Shown here piece by piece: positions 21,210-31,319 of a DNA stretch of 64,000 nt. Both the position numbers and the translations under genes were made by a program. The notes under the pieces were generated by a model that did no database searches, was not told the DNA's origin, and saw only the letters and a program-made list of their open reading frames with translations. Every line of letters starts with the position of its first letter. Positions within the stretch are counted from its first letter, which is position 1. Source of the DNA: Symbiodinium natans (Eukaryota > Sar > Dinophyceae > Suessiales > Symbiodiniaceae); the NCBI GenBank assembly GCA_905221605.1, contig CAJNDS010002077.1, forward strand, positions 183,501 to 247,500. Reading direction: 5' to 3'.

Positions 21210-22310
21210 CCTAAATCGGCACGTTCCTGCGACTCCTGCCCCTTGCACAAACACACCAAAAAAGACACGCAAGGGGGTGGGCCTTGTTGACTGCAATGGC
21301 CAATCGAATCCTGTCAGACACCACATCAGGTCCCTCAAATCTGGGCCGACATGTAGGCAGTAGATCCCCCTAAAATTCCGGCACAGCTGAATTGCAAGCA
21401 TTCCCCAGACCGACATGGGCTGGCATCCTGGGAAACAGCAAGGGGGCTTCCACAAAAGCCCCCTGGGGATGCCCTCCAACCCTAAACCCTGATCTCACAA
21501 GATCGTAGAGATCCGAAAGCCCCCGGCACCCTGAAGCGAACCTCCTTACAAGTAAGGACGTTCACGGTTCGGCGGCTTAGGTTTAGGGGTTCGGGGATTA
21601 TGCTAATTCAGGTTTAAGGCATCTTCCTAAATTCCGTTCTCTGGGACCCTTGGTGCCACCGGAGCAAAAAATGCATGGCATAGCATAGGCGTCGCAAGAC
21701 GCCCGGTCTGCGGCAGCCTCTCAAGATCAAGCCCCAAACCTTCACCGCAAGCCCAAAATCGAAAGCGAAAATCCTGGAATGCTGGCCTAATCCCTTCAAA
21801 CCCCCGTGTGGGCTGTGGGTTCCTTTAGGATCAGGTCAGGTACTGCGCAATCTCTAGGCATTAAGGACGCTGTTAGCAGGGAAGAATCATAAGCCCTAGT
21901 TGGGGTTTCAAGTTAAGTCTTATACGGCTGGGAGAGACTCCACGGTCTTTTTGTCGGGCTTAAGGCTTATGAAAATTGAGACTGGAAGGGGCCTGAATTA
22001 TGAGGCTCTTATTGATTGAGGAAATGCCCCTACCGAGTTGCCTTTTGTTTCCTTGTTTGCTTTGTTCGGGGGGGGGGGGGGGGGGGCATGGTTCAGGCTT
22101 TTGGGGTCCACATGAGGTTTAGGGTTTGGTGGTTCAAGCATCCTACAAGAGACAACGAGGGTTGTGGAGCTTCTGCGAGACCGTCAGCACCAAGAGACGA
22201 CAAACGGCGATTTTGCCACCCTATAGAATCTAGACCCTAAGCCTCCCAAACTAAAGAAGCCGCAAATCGCAAATCGCCCAACATACGGTGTCCTCTGTGT
22301 CAAGCAGCAG

Positions 22311-22347
22311 ACTCCGATGCAGTAGATGAACGCAAGAACCTTTTCGG
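22311..22347 (+). CDS. Candidate short exon
   Basis: Plus frame DSDAVDERKNLF between GCAG and donor GTCTAGGG, directly followed by TTAGGG-type repeat. Very short. Confidence 0.3.
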
Positions 22348-23054
22348 GTCTAGGGTTTGGGGTTAGGGTTTAGGTTTAGGGTTTAAGGTTTAGGGTTTCT
22401 GAAGCGAGGTTAGGGCTGGCAAGATCGACATAGCGCAGGGCCCTGTTTACACGATAAGTATACCTTGCAAACCTCTTCGAAATCTATTTCTATCAAGCAC
22501 CTGGGGAAATCACAAAGAGCAGTCGCAATGGCCACTACATCTGCCGGACGGAAGCTGCACGGGTGGAGGGGTGTGACTAGGGCCTAGGGTTTTGGGATGC
22601 AAGGGCCGAACCGGCAAGCTCAAGTTTAGGCCCCAAGGTTTACGGTTCACTGTTCACCCCATTCATCCCCATTAGACCAGCATGGGCGTGTTTGGAGTTT
22701 TGGGCCGTTCAGGGTTCAGCAACTTCCGAACAAGCTTGCATACACGGCTTTTAGGGTTTCGGGCTGTGAGGTTGTTCAGGCCCTTTGAACTCGAGACCTC
22801 CAGCTTCCCTCAACACACCCGGTCGTTAAGCTCTGCACAAAAACGCGACCCTCCACCCCAACTGAAACCCAAACCCTAAAACACACACCCTAGCCCTAGC
22901 AGCTCCAACGCAGGCTCTCCCAAACTAAGATTCGCACCCCTTCGAGCGTTCGTTTATGAAACGTTCACATTCTCTATTGCGACAGGTAGCCTGGGAACAA
23001 CCCCACGTGTGGCTTGCACGGGAGCCCTCCTGGGGCCCCTGTGAACCTCCGGAG

Positions 23055-23220
23055 GCGCCTCTTTGACCAAACCCCTGCTAACCAAGGCCAACAAGTTTTC
23101 AGAGGTGCTCTGCAGCATCTTTTCCTCCACCCGCGGTCGCTTCCCGTATGTGCAACCCGACCTTGTGGACTGGAAACTCTCAAGTGCATGGCTTGGACCG
23201 CCAACGTGCACGTCCCGGTG
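23055..23220 (+). CDS. Candidate exon in a three-frame-open region
   Basis: Best plus frame reads ASLTKPLLTKANKFSEVLCS then IFSSTRGRFPYVQPDLVDWK. Another plus frame and a minus frame stay open here, so frame choice is weak. Confidence 0.3.
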
Positions 23221-23786
23221 ACTTGGGCCGTCCCGGCTGCCGAGGCGGTGCAAGCGTTTACAGAATCTAAGCTCTTATCCTTTTTGAGTTCGGCTCTGCG
23301 TGCTGTCTTAGGGCTTAGGATGTTTTGCTTCAAGGGGCCTCCCGCCCTTCGAAAGCTGAGGCTTGGACCCAAAGGATGTAAGCAACAATCTCGAGGACGA
23401 TTCGCAACTCCTACAGGTCCGAGATGTAAGCCCCGCTCAAGATCGGTTGGGTTCAGGGCTTAGGGCCAATTAAGCCGATGTCGAGTTTGGGTACCAAGGG
23501 GGGGTGGGGGGGAGGCTTGAAACCCGGTAATTAGGACATTCCTTAGGCTCCTGCATACATCGGGACAGGAGGTCCTTGCACCAAACCGCCAGATGAAGCG
23601 TGCCTTCCTGTGCCCCGCCACTCTGAAAGCCCCGAGCCTCCTTAAGCCCCTAATACCCTCACACCCTAAACCCTCATACCCCAACACACTCATGCCTTGA
23701 TACCCAAATACCCTAAAACCCTGAACCCTCATACCCTAATACACGTATACCCTGATACCCTAATTCCCAACTGCCCTACTACCTTC

Positions 23787-23884
23787 GGATGTCCCCCCCC
23801 TTTGCTAGCAGTCCTGAATGGGGATTATAGTGCCCCCTACTATATTCCCTATCAAGGACTGTTAGGAAAAGGGGGAAACACCCC
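23787..23884. repeat. Palindromic element family A copy
   Basis: Left CCCCCCCCTTTGCTAGCAGT, right CTATCAAGGACTGTTAG then GAAAAGGGGGAAACA. It follows, in sense, the intron that starts at 23909. Confidence 0.75.
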
Positions 23885-23909
23885 AACTAATACCCCTAAT
23901 GCCCTAAAC

Positions 23910-23941
23910 CTCTGAGTCGTCCTCACTGCTGATGTCGTAGC
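23910..23941 (-). CDS. Candidate short exon with GTTTAGGG donor
   Basis: Acidic piece YDISSEDDSE after GGGAG, ending at GTTTAGGGC. 32 bases. Confidence 0.4.
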
Positions 23942-23966
23942 CTCCCGCGGTGGGTAGATCTACCCC

Positions 23967-24117
23967 CTTTAGGGTTTAGGGATTGGGGTTTAGGGTTTAG
24001 GGTTTAGGGTTTAGGGTTTAGGGTTTAGGGTTTAGGGTTTAGGGTTTAGGGTTTAGGGTTCAGGGTTTAGGGTTTAGGGTCCAGGGTCTAGGGTCTAGGG
24101 TCTAGGGTTTAGGGTTC
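23967..24117 (+). repeat. Telomere-like array with TCTAGGG cluster
   Basis: Mostly TTTAGGG; near the end four consecutive TCTAGGG/TCCAGGG units show local spread of one mutation. Confidence 0.95.
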
Positions 24118-24546
24118 AACCCAAGCCACGAAACCTGAAAACCGCAAAGCCGAAGCTACGAATGGCCTTAGGGCAGGTCGTCTCCCAAATTTAGGGGTAC
24201 CTTTGTATCCAGAAACATCCTTGTTCTTCGAAACCTCCGGAGTAGATCCCCGAATTTGGGAAACTCACATTGAGTTGTTTAGGGATTCGTGTCTCATGCA
24301 ATCCCCGGCACACCAGGTAAGTCAACATCAAGAGGCTTAGGGTTCAGTGCTGCAGACACCGCAGGCCCGTTCTGGCGCGTGACTCGAGCAGCTAATTGGC
24401 ACGTTCATATCAACCACCTGCTAGGGATGACTAGCCTAAAGCTGCGAACATAAGATCCTAAACCATACACCCGACAGGACCTCTTTGGGGCCGAAGCCCT
24501 GACACCCTTAAGTCTCAAAACTCTGATCCCCTGAAACCCGAACGAC

Positions 24547-24618
24547 CTTCTGCCAGAATCTTCCGAGGGCCCGGCCACCGTCGCAGATTGGCCGGATTTG
24601 TCCGATAGGGTTGCACTC
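24547..24618 (-). CDS. Exon downstream of element-filled intron
   Basis: Reads ECNPIGQIRPICDGGRALGR then FWQK, 24 codons, phase 0. Acceptor GAAG, donor GTCGTT. Confidence 0.55.
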
Positions 24619-27600
24619 CTTCACTTCATACAGCTTATTAGGGTCTAAATTGGGATGTAACCGTCCTTCATAGGGATTGTAATAGGGAGGGAGGCCTATA
24701 ATCCCCATAAAATCTGTGAGTATTGTTAGGGGGAACATCCCGTTTATGGGATTCACGGGGGGCCTTTGGCCAGTGATGGAGGGGTTCGTGGCTATTTCAT
24801 GTACAGCATCAGCAATTGCAAGCACCTATGATAAGCAGCAACTAAGCCTCCCGACCCCTAACCCCTGTAGCCCAAATCTTATGGGAGTCCCAAGAAAGAA
24901 ATTGAACCCTTGTACTTACTGGGTAGCATGACTTAACCCGGAACCAAGAAAAAACACACCACCGGCTGTCCGAGAACTTAGAGACTGCGTGTTTGAAGTC
25001 GAGCCGACAACGGGAATCACTGAAGCACTAGGCGTTCGTTAAGGGTGTTGGGGGGGGGGGGGGGCCGCAGGTTTGGGAAAACTTGTCATGGTGCTTCCCT
25101 TGCTGCGATCTTGGGAAGCATGGGCGGTCTCCTGCCAGTTGTAGTCTGGATCCTGGGGCAGGTATGACCAGAAGCCCTGGACCCCCTTTTCTCGAAAACA
25201 CCCCAAAACCCTCCAAAATTCCACAACAAAACAGAATTCCTCAAATCTTCCAAGGCGGCCCAACCCTTTAAGCTACCTGAAGTTCCCCATTTAAGGTACA
25301 CTTAGGCCCATCTTAAGGGGGTTTAGAGCGTAGGGTTGAAGGGGCGGGCTTCAGAACGTTCACAAGGGAACCGACAAGGCGTTTAGGGTTTAGGGCTTAG
25401 GGTTGAGGGTTTAGGGTCGCGATTTAGTGTTTAGGGTTGAGGGGTAAGCTTCAGGGTTTCGGGTGTAAAGGGGAAGGTCCTGCATGACAGACTGACAAGG
25501 CGTGGCGTGGCCAGACCACGTGCAATCGAAAGCCGATTGCAGACTGACACCACCAAATTTACACTGGTCGGGATCATTCCAGCTCTGCAGAGAGAGAGAG
25601 AGAGAGAGAGGTTTAGGGTCGGGGGGTTAGGGGGGATTGCCCAGAGGAAGCGTCTTTGAGGGCTTTAAGGGGGTTGCTCTAAGGCCAATGGTCTGCCAAG
25701 CACACAGCCACAGGGGGTTCGGATTTAGGGCAACCTTCCAGATCTGTGGTGCCTGGGTGAAGCACCAAATCGTCTTCGCCTTGTAGCGATCAGTGTCCTG
25801 TCCACACAGGAAATGTCTCTTGAGAATCTGTAACTCAGGCCCGAAACCTCTACAGGATTTAGGGGTTTATGGCTGAATTTTATTAGCCTACGCCCTACCT
25901 ACATCCATTGCCGCGTCTCTTGACCCAAGAAGGGAGCCGTCTTGAAGTGAGGCGGGGTACAAGTAGGTTGTTAAGCTCCTTGAGAAAGGTCCGAAAACAA
26001 ACCCAATGTTGGCATTACGTTTATCCCAAGCAGAATTACAAGCCGCCAAGCTGCCATGAAGACCCAAACCCTGAAGCCCCCGAAGCCCCCACAGAAGTTC
26101 CCAGAGGGTGCGGGATGTGACGGGGTTTCGGGTTTACTCAAAGGCTACCTTGGGGGTCCTTAAAGCAGGGACACCTCGGCTAGCTCAGGGGTAAGGAGTC
26201 TACTGTAGGGGCCTGGATAATTAAACCGGGGTTTTGGGGGGGGGGGGGGGGGTTATTATAGTATGACTACAAAGGGACCATAAGGGAATATGCTTAGTAA
26301 ATATTCCGACTCCTACATTGCCCTTCTTGATTTAACGCACAAAATGAGCAGGTTCATCAGAAGCTCAAGGCGTGGGGAACTGATCCCTACGACTTGGGGC
26401 TCCCTTGGCTTAGGTTTAGGGTTTAGGGTTTAGGGATTTAGGGTTTAGGGTTTAGGGGTTTAAGGATTTAGGGATTTAGGGTTTAGGGTCCTAGGGTTTA
26501 GGGTCTTAGGGTTTAGGGTCTTAGGGTCTTAGAGTTTTAGAGCTTCTTTGGTGGTGTCGCGCGGGCGGAGGGAGGGCCCAGCCTGGAACGGGTTGCGGCA
26601 GAAGTTTTGAACCAGGTTCCTCCGCACATGGGGCTCAGAGTAAAGGATAAAGACCTGAATAATTAGAACAGGGTTTGGGGGTTACTATGGTATATTTATG
26701 AAGGGACCATAAGGGAAAACTTTTAACCAATAATGGCCACTATCCTTGTTACCTATAAGCCCTAAAGAAGGAATAAGGGCCAACATGGGGGCCTAATAAT
26801 TCGAACAGGGTTTTGGGGTTACTATGGTCGTAATTCTTCCGACCCCTATAGTCTTCCAACCCCTATAGTAAGGATAGGGGTCAAGAAGGTGTTTGCCATG
26901 CATGTGTTCCTTCTATATAGGCCTAAACCCTAAACCCTAAACCCTAAACCCTATAATGTTGGACTGGCTTTAGTGAGAAGGGGCACTATTATGCGATGTT
27001 CCGGAAATCCTATAGGGGACCCCCCATTGTTTAGGGTGGTCCTCAATTATGCGATGTTTGCCGGCCGGGGTTGAAGGGCGGGGGGCCGGGGAGCCAAAAA
27101 CTAAAAACAGCTTTGAATAAGAAACTCCGGGTTTTTTTGGTGTCCAGCCTTATTTAAATTCTTTTTAAATTTCATTACGAAACAGGCGCCCAAACAATTT
27201 TCCAAGGGAGTAGCCCACGAGCTGCCCTGATTCGCTTTAGCAAGTTGTTTCGGTGGTCCGCATTTATGCGGAGCCCCGGCGACCGTGGAGCTACAAAGCC
27301 TGGAAAGCTTAGACCCTCAAGCTTCAAGGCTTCCCCTCAACCCTCGACCCCTAGCCGCCCTACCCCCAGCCCCGTCCCAGCCCCAGCCCACACTATTCAG
27401 GATCCCCGAAAACCCCAAAATTGTTTGGGGGGGGGGGGGGGGGGGGACCCCTACGTACTAAAGCGAGTCCAACATTACCCTAAACTCTAAACCCTGAGGT
27501 GTGGGGCTTTGCGTTGGGAGTCTTGGTGAGTTAGGGCGTCCGACGGGTCTCCGGCCAAGGAAGGGGCCAGGGCGCTTTGGAGGTCTAGGGTGGCCTGATC

Positions 27601-27763
27601 AGAAGTTACCGCAAAAATCAACTTATGTCTCTTCAGGAAACCCCAAACCCTAAACCCTAAACCCTAAACCCTAAACCCTAAACCCATGTCGGCCCAAGAA
27701 TCGAGTTGGGGTAGTTGGCCGAAGTGTACAGGGAACCCCTCGAGTCTGGGATCGCCGCATCAC
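24547..27763 (-). CDS. Kringle/CUB-like multi-exon gene
   Basis: Exons, 5' to 3': 27763-27684, 26619-26583, 25797-25735, 25584-25520, 25152-25083, 24825-24757, 24618-24547. The first reads RGSLYTSANYPNSILGPTW, a CUB-like GxLxSPNYPN motif. The next two join in phase 0 through a GC donor to NLVQNFCRNPFQ then DTDRYKAKTIWCFTQAPQIW, a kringle-like NxCRNP...WCF core. Such domains bind ligands on secreted or surface proteins. Later exons (SWNDPDQCKFGG, DYNWQETAHASQDRS, VLAIADAVHEIATNPSITGQ, CNPIGQIRPICDGGRALGR) have no match I recognise and could belong to another gene. Not all phases join. Confidence 0.55.
24652..24741. repeat. Family A element filling a 138-nt intron
   Basis: GGGATGTAACCGTCCTTCAT to AGGGGGAACATCCC. 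Exons end 15 bases and start 33 bases from it (24757 and 24618), both in phase 0. Confidence 0.75.
24757..24825 (-). CDS. Exon upstream of element-filled intron
   Basis: Reads VLAIADAVHEIATNPSITGQ then RPP, 23 codons. Acceptor ATCATAG, donor GTGAAT. Joins 24618 in phase 0. Confidence 0.55.
25083..25152 (-). CDS. Candidate exon
   Basis: Reads DPDYNWQETAHASQDRSKGS then TMT after CCAG. The plus strand has a weaker competitor (LLRSWEAWAVSCQL). Confidence 0.45.
25520..25584 (-). CDS. Candidate exon, kringle gene
   Basis: Reads SWNDPDQCKFGGVSLQSAFD then C between CTGCAG and GTGGTC. Phase 0 with exon 25735. Confidence 0.5.
25735..25797 (-). CDS. Kringle-like exon (WCF)
   Basis: Reads DTDRYKAKTIWCFTQAPQIW then K; 21 codons, phase 0, donor GTTGCC. 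WCF followed by APQIW matches the second half of a kringle. Confidence 0.65.
26209..26321. repeat. Element family B copy with poly-G centre
   Basis: GGGGCCTGGATAATTAAACC, a 19-G run, TTATTATAGTATGACTAC and an end like ATTCCGACTCCTACATT. Intronic for the kringle gene. Confidence 0.75.
26361..26413 (+). CDS. Candidate exon with GTTTAGGG donor, conflicts with minus gene
   Basis: Plus frame KLKAWGTDPYDLGLPWL between CATCAG and GTTTAGGG. It lies in a minus-strand intron, so it is a nested exon or a chance frame. Confidence 0.3.
26583..26619 (-). CDS. Kringle-like exon (CRNP) with GC donor
   Basis: Reads NLVQNFCRNPFQ. The donor is GCTGGG; splicing to 25797 in phase 0 recreates CRNPFQDTDRYKAKTIWCF. 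This is the clearest GC donor in the window. Confidence 0.65.
26653..26850. repeat. Two adjacent family B copies
   Basis: 26653-26744 (AATAATTAGAACAGGGTTTG ... AAGGGACCATAAGGGAAAAC) and a shorter copy 26790-26850 ending TTCTTCCGACCCCTATA. Tandem nesting in one intron. Confidence 0.65.
26956..27475. mobile_element. TIR element with TA target duplication, copy 1
   Basis: Ends ATGTTGGACTGGCTTTAG and, inverted, ATGTTGGACTCGCTTTAG; flanked by TA on both sides. 520 bases, no transposase frame. Shares TTCATTACGAAAC and AGCCCACG segments with the copy at 29281. Contains a 20-G run. Tc1/mariner-like by TA duplication only; intronic. Confidence 0.75.
27684..27763 (-). CDS. CUB-like exon with GTTTAGGG donor
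   Basis: Reads DAAIPDSRGSLYTSANYPNS then ILGPTW, ending at GTTTAGGGTTTAGGG. GSLYTSANYPN resembles the CUB core GxIxSPNYPN. Confidence 0.6.
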
Positions 27764-27796
27764 CTCGGGCCAGGGGGTTGATAGGGGTTGATAGGG

Positions 27797-27886
27797 GTTT
27801 AGGGTTTAGGGTTTAGGGTTTAGGGTTTAGGGTTTAGGGTTTAGGGTTTAGGGTTTAGGGTTTAGGGTTTAGGGTTTAGGGTTTGG
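27797..27886 (+). repeat. Telomere-like array (TTTAGGG)n
   Basis: Twelve perfect units, upstream of and antisense to the CUB-like exon. Confidence 0.95.
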
Positions 27887-28008
27887 GGTTTAGAAATTTA
27901 GGGGTTGTGGTTTAGGGGTTGAGGGGGTGGAGGAGTTCTAGGAGTCTTTGGGGTTTAGGGGCTTAGGAGGGTTTTGGAGTTTCAGGGGTTAAGGGTTTTA
28001 GGAAGGTT

Positions 28009-28200
28009 TAGGAGTTTAGGAGTTTAGGAGTTTAGGAGTTTAGGAGTTTAGGAGTTTAGGAGGTTAGGAGGTTAGGAGGTTAGGAGGTTAGGAGTTTTGG
28101 AGTTTAGGAGTTGAGGGGTTTAGGAGTTGAGGGGTTTTGGAGCTTTAGGAGTTTTGGCGTTTAGGAGTATAGGAGGTAGGGTTTAGGAGTTTAGGGTTTA
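28009..28200 (+). repeat. Octamer variant array TTTAGGAG
   Basis: Eight TTTAGGAG units grading into GTTAGGAG and looser copies. A second independently amplified variant. 27.9-29.1 kb has no exon I trust. Confidence 0.9.
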
Positions 28201-29154
28201 GGGTTCAGGCTTGGAGGTCAGTGGCTTGTTGTGGTGTGGTGAAGAATAGGATAGAGAAGGGTTTGTGAAGCTTGGTAATATGCCAAACCCCAAGCCCTCA
28301 CACAAGCCCGACTTAGAATTTCCTACCAAATCCCGGACCCAATCCTATAAAGCTGGAAACCCAAGTAGGTAGATCATCAGGGCATTCAAGGGCATCCCCG
28401 TCATGAGTATCTTGCAGGGTACTTGGGTTGAGGATTACACTTCAGTGTCTTTCCGGTTTCGGATGCAACTGTGTAGGGTTTGCAGGGTTGGGTCGGGCTG
28501 CAGAGCTTTAGGGCCTTTGCAGGGCTGGGGTCATTGGAACTTCTGAGAGAGCCTTCTTTTGCATGACGAGGAAAGAGTGTCTGCTGAAGCGGTGCATCGA
28601 TCAATAGGTTGGAGTTAGGATCTTATGGGGGCTGGCCTTCTTGCTGTGGGCGAAGCAGACACTTCTAGATATAGGGTTTATAGAGCTTCATTCCTCCATT
28701 GCTGACTATGGCCGGCTGACGAAGCATCAGCAAAATGTTGAAAGGCAGGCGTGGCATATGGGCATTTCCGGAAATAGAGGTACCCTTATACCCCCAAAAA
28801 CGCATAATCCTTCTTATAGGAACCCCCAAAAAAGTCTAATCTTTCTTTCTTCTAGGAACCCCAGAAGGGCACCCCACCTATTTTCGGAAACCGCCACATG
28901 CACACCTCGCAACCACACCTTGAGGCAGCTGTATACTGCTCTTCCGGGTGCGAGCGTGGGACCCAGTTCTAGACCCCGTAGGGTTATAGGGCTTTATTGT
29001 TTCTATTATTAGTAATATTATGAATTCTTATTAGGTTGGGTATGAGCTGTAAACCACATGAACCAAGCCTGTCTCAGATGCTAGTGTACAAGGAGACGGT
29101 CGTCGTGCTACGTATCACCGCCGCGCGCGCACTTCAGGCGCGCTCGTTGATCAC

Positions 29155-30597
29155 CGGCAGAGGCCGCTTCTCGCGAACGGCCAGCCGACATTCGTCCTCG
29201 GCTGTGGCACCGGATCCCACTGAGGCCCTAACCTCGGCCCTGAGCCACTTTCGTTGTAAAGCTTGGGGGTTGACCTCCTAATGTTGGACTGACTTTAGCA
29301 TAAGCAGGGTCTATCATCACAAGTTTCGAAAATTTATTCTGCGAACCGAGCTTGTTCAGGGTACCCGCTGTTATCGCAAGATTCTTCCGGACGCGTTTTT
29401 TTGGTTAAGGGTTTGTGTTTTGGTTTTGGGTTAAGGGCTTACGCAGTAAGGCTGGCCCTGAGGGTCTTGGACTCCAGGAATCTTAAAGAGCCAGAGCGCA
29501 GAGAATCCAGAAATCTAAGCCCGGCCAGTTCCATGTACAGCCTAATGCAAATTCATTACGAAACGAGGCCCCAAACAAATTTTGTGACAGGCAGCCCACG
29601 GGCCGGTCGGGCTGTCTTTAGTAAGTTTGTCTGGCTACCCTCTAGAATACCAAGTTTTTTTCGGATGCTTTTTTTAGGGGTTTGTGTTTAGGGTTCAGGG
29701 CTTACGCAGTAGTTAAGGCTTGGCCCTGAGGGCCTTGGGCTCCAGGAATCTTAAAGGCTGGAAAGCTTCAGGCCTTGAGGTCCTGAAGGCTTGAGGCCCT
29801 GAGGGGAGGGCGGTTTCCCCCCCCCCCCCTCCCAAATTTGTTTCGGGGGGTCGCCGCGAAAATGCGTTTATGGAGGGTCCAAATTTGTTTGTTTGGGGGG
29901 GATACTAAAGACAAGTGCAACATTAGGATACATATATTATTATATATATATACCTGTAGCAAAAAAAACCTTTCCCAAGCATGCTCTGGCTTCTTCCAGG
30001 GCATCTGCGGCCTTTCCGATGTCTCGCACTTTGGATGCAGGGGCCTTGGCGATAGCAGCCTCGATGACGCTGCCAGCTGGGCCGCCGCTTCCTGTCTGAT
30101 ATCTGGGATCGCGCTCCCAACTGGTGTCCTGGTGCCAGGTTTTTGGAGGAGGCGTTGGTATTCACGGTGTAGAAAACTAGGTCATGAGGTCCAACTAGGT
30201 TCAAGTATCCTACTGAAAGCAGCCCTATGACGCCACTACCCTATCGTCCTGGTGCTCAAAGACAACGGCCCAAGCCAGGCACTCGGCCCATCTACCAGTT
30301 AAACTTCCATTTGGACCGATCTCCGGCTCAGTTCTGCCACAGTAGTCCTCGGCAAGGGTTTCGGGTTTAGGGTTTAGCCTTGGGGGGAGGAGGGGGGGAA
30401 AGAAGCCCAACCATGAAGAAACCCCCACCCACCCAGAGCCCTTACAACCCAAAGGGCAATCGGAAAGCCGAAAAGATGTACATATGGAGTGTGGGCATAA
30501 TATATAAACCCCTCTATACATTATATGTATATATATATATCTACCATATATGCGTACCTGAGACAGGAAAAAGTGTGGGCATATGGGGGGGGGTACC

Positions 30598-30628
<31 letters not shown>

Positions 30629-30725
30629 CACTGAACCAGCTGTTTTGAGCTCCAGTTCCGACCAGGACTTCCCGTTCGGGGCTGCAGTGCTCATGAAGCC
30701 GCCTGCGGATTTCGTGAGCCCGCGG
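29155..30725 (-). CDS. Unknown four-exon gene segment with a transposon-filled intron
   Basis: Exons, 5' to 3': 30725-30663 (PRAHEIRRRLHEHCSPEREV), 30347-30240 (DYCGRTEPEIGPNGSLTG then RWAECLAWAVVFEHQDD), 30091-29970 (SVIEAAIAKAPASKVRDIGK then AADALEEARACLGK), 29247-29155 (RAEVRASVGSGATAEDECRL then AVREKRPLP). Joins 30663/30347 and 29970/29247 are phase 0; the middle join is unresolved. The third exon predicts amphipathic helix. The intron 29969-29248 is almost wholly a TIR element. No family recognised. A plus frame opposite the third exon (ISGIALPTGVLVP) mimics a chloride channel and is rejected. Confidence 0.5.
29281..29923. mobile_element. TIR element with TA target duplication, copy 2
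   Basis: Begins ATGTTGGACTGACTTTAG, ends CTAAAGACAAGTGCAACAT, TA at both sides. 643 bases. Internally duplicated: a GGGCTTACGCAGTA segment followed by GGAATCTTAAAG occurs twice. Fills the intron 29248-29969. Confidence 0.75.
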
Positions 30726-30758
30726 CTGGGGGGTGCGGGGCTCTAAGGGGTTCGGTTT

Positions 30759-30865
30759 GGGATGTTCCCCCCTTGTACTAGCAGTGCTTAGTAGGGATTC
30801 TAATACCCCCCCCCCCCCTTATGATAATCCGTATTAAGGGCTGCTAGTATAAGGGGGACCATCCC
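30759..30865. repeat. Palindromic element family A, with poly-C centre
   Basis: GGGATGTTCCCCCCTTGTAC ... CTGCTAGTATAAGGGGGACC with an 11-C run at the centre. Starts about 30 bases upstream of exon 30725. Confidence 0.8.
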
Positions 30866-31319
30866 GAGATCTCTGGGTTTGGGGGGTTTAGGGGTTTCGG
30901 CTGAATTCGGGTTTAGGGTCTAGGGTCTAGGGTCTAGGGTTTAGGGTTTAGGGTTTAGGGTTTAGGGGTTTCGGGTTCTTGGTTCAATCGGCGGGTAGGG
31001 TTTAGGGTTGAGGGGCTTTGGCCCAGTGGGAAATCTGCAGCTCTGGCTGAAACTCTGTGAGAGCTTCCCCACACCCTAAACCATGCAAACACCAAACCCC
31101 GCAAATTGTTTATAGCATGCCTAAAGCCTAAACTAAATCACACTTCTAAGCTACCCCCAAAACCCTAAACCCTGCAAACTCTAGAGGGCCATGACTGCTT
31201 AACCGCCAAACCCCCCAAACCCCCCAAAGCCCGCAAACCCAAAACCCTGGTCCACCTAGCTATACCCCCCTGGAGCCACAACAAAAATGCTCAAAAAACC
31301 CGTGGGCTCCACATGAACA

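Noticed and set aside
24508-24825. Single 105-codon minus-strand ORF
   Set aside because: The frame runs through a family A palindrome; the two ends are real exon candidates but the middle is best read as an intron.
30000-30150. Plus-strand chloride channel-like motif
   Set aside because: The minus strand has a longer, better balanced frame with proper acceptor and donor and phase 0 continuity; no other CLC segment is found nearby.
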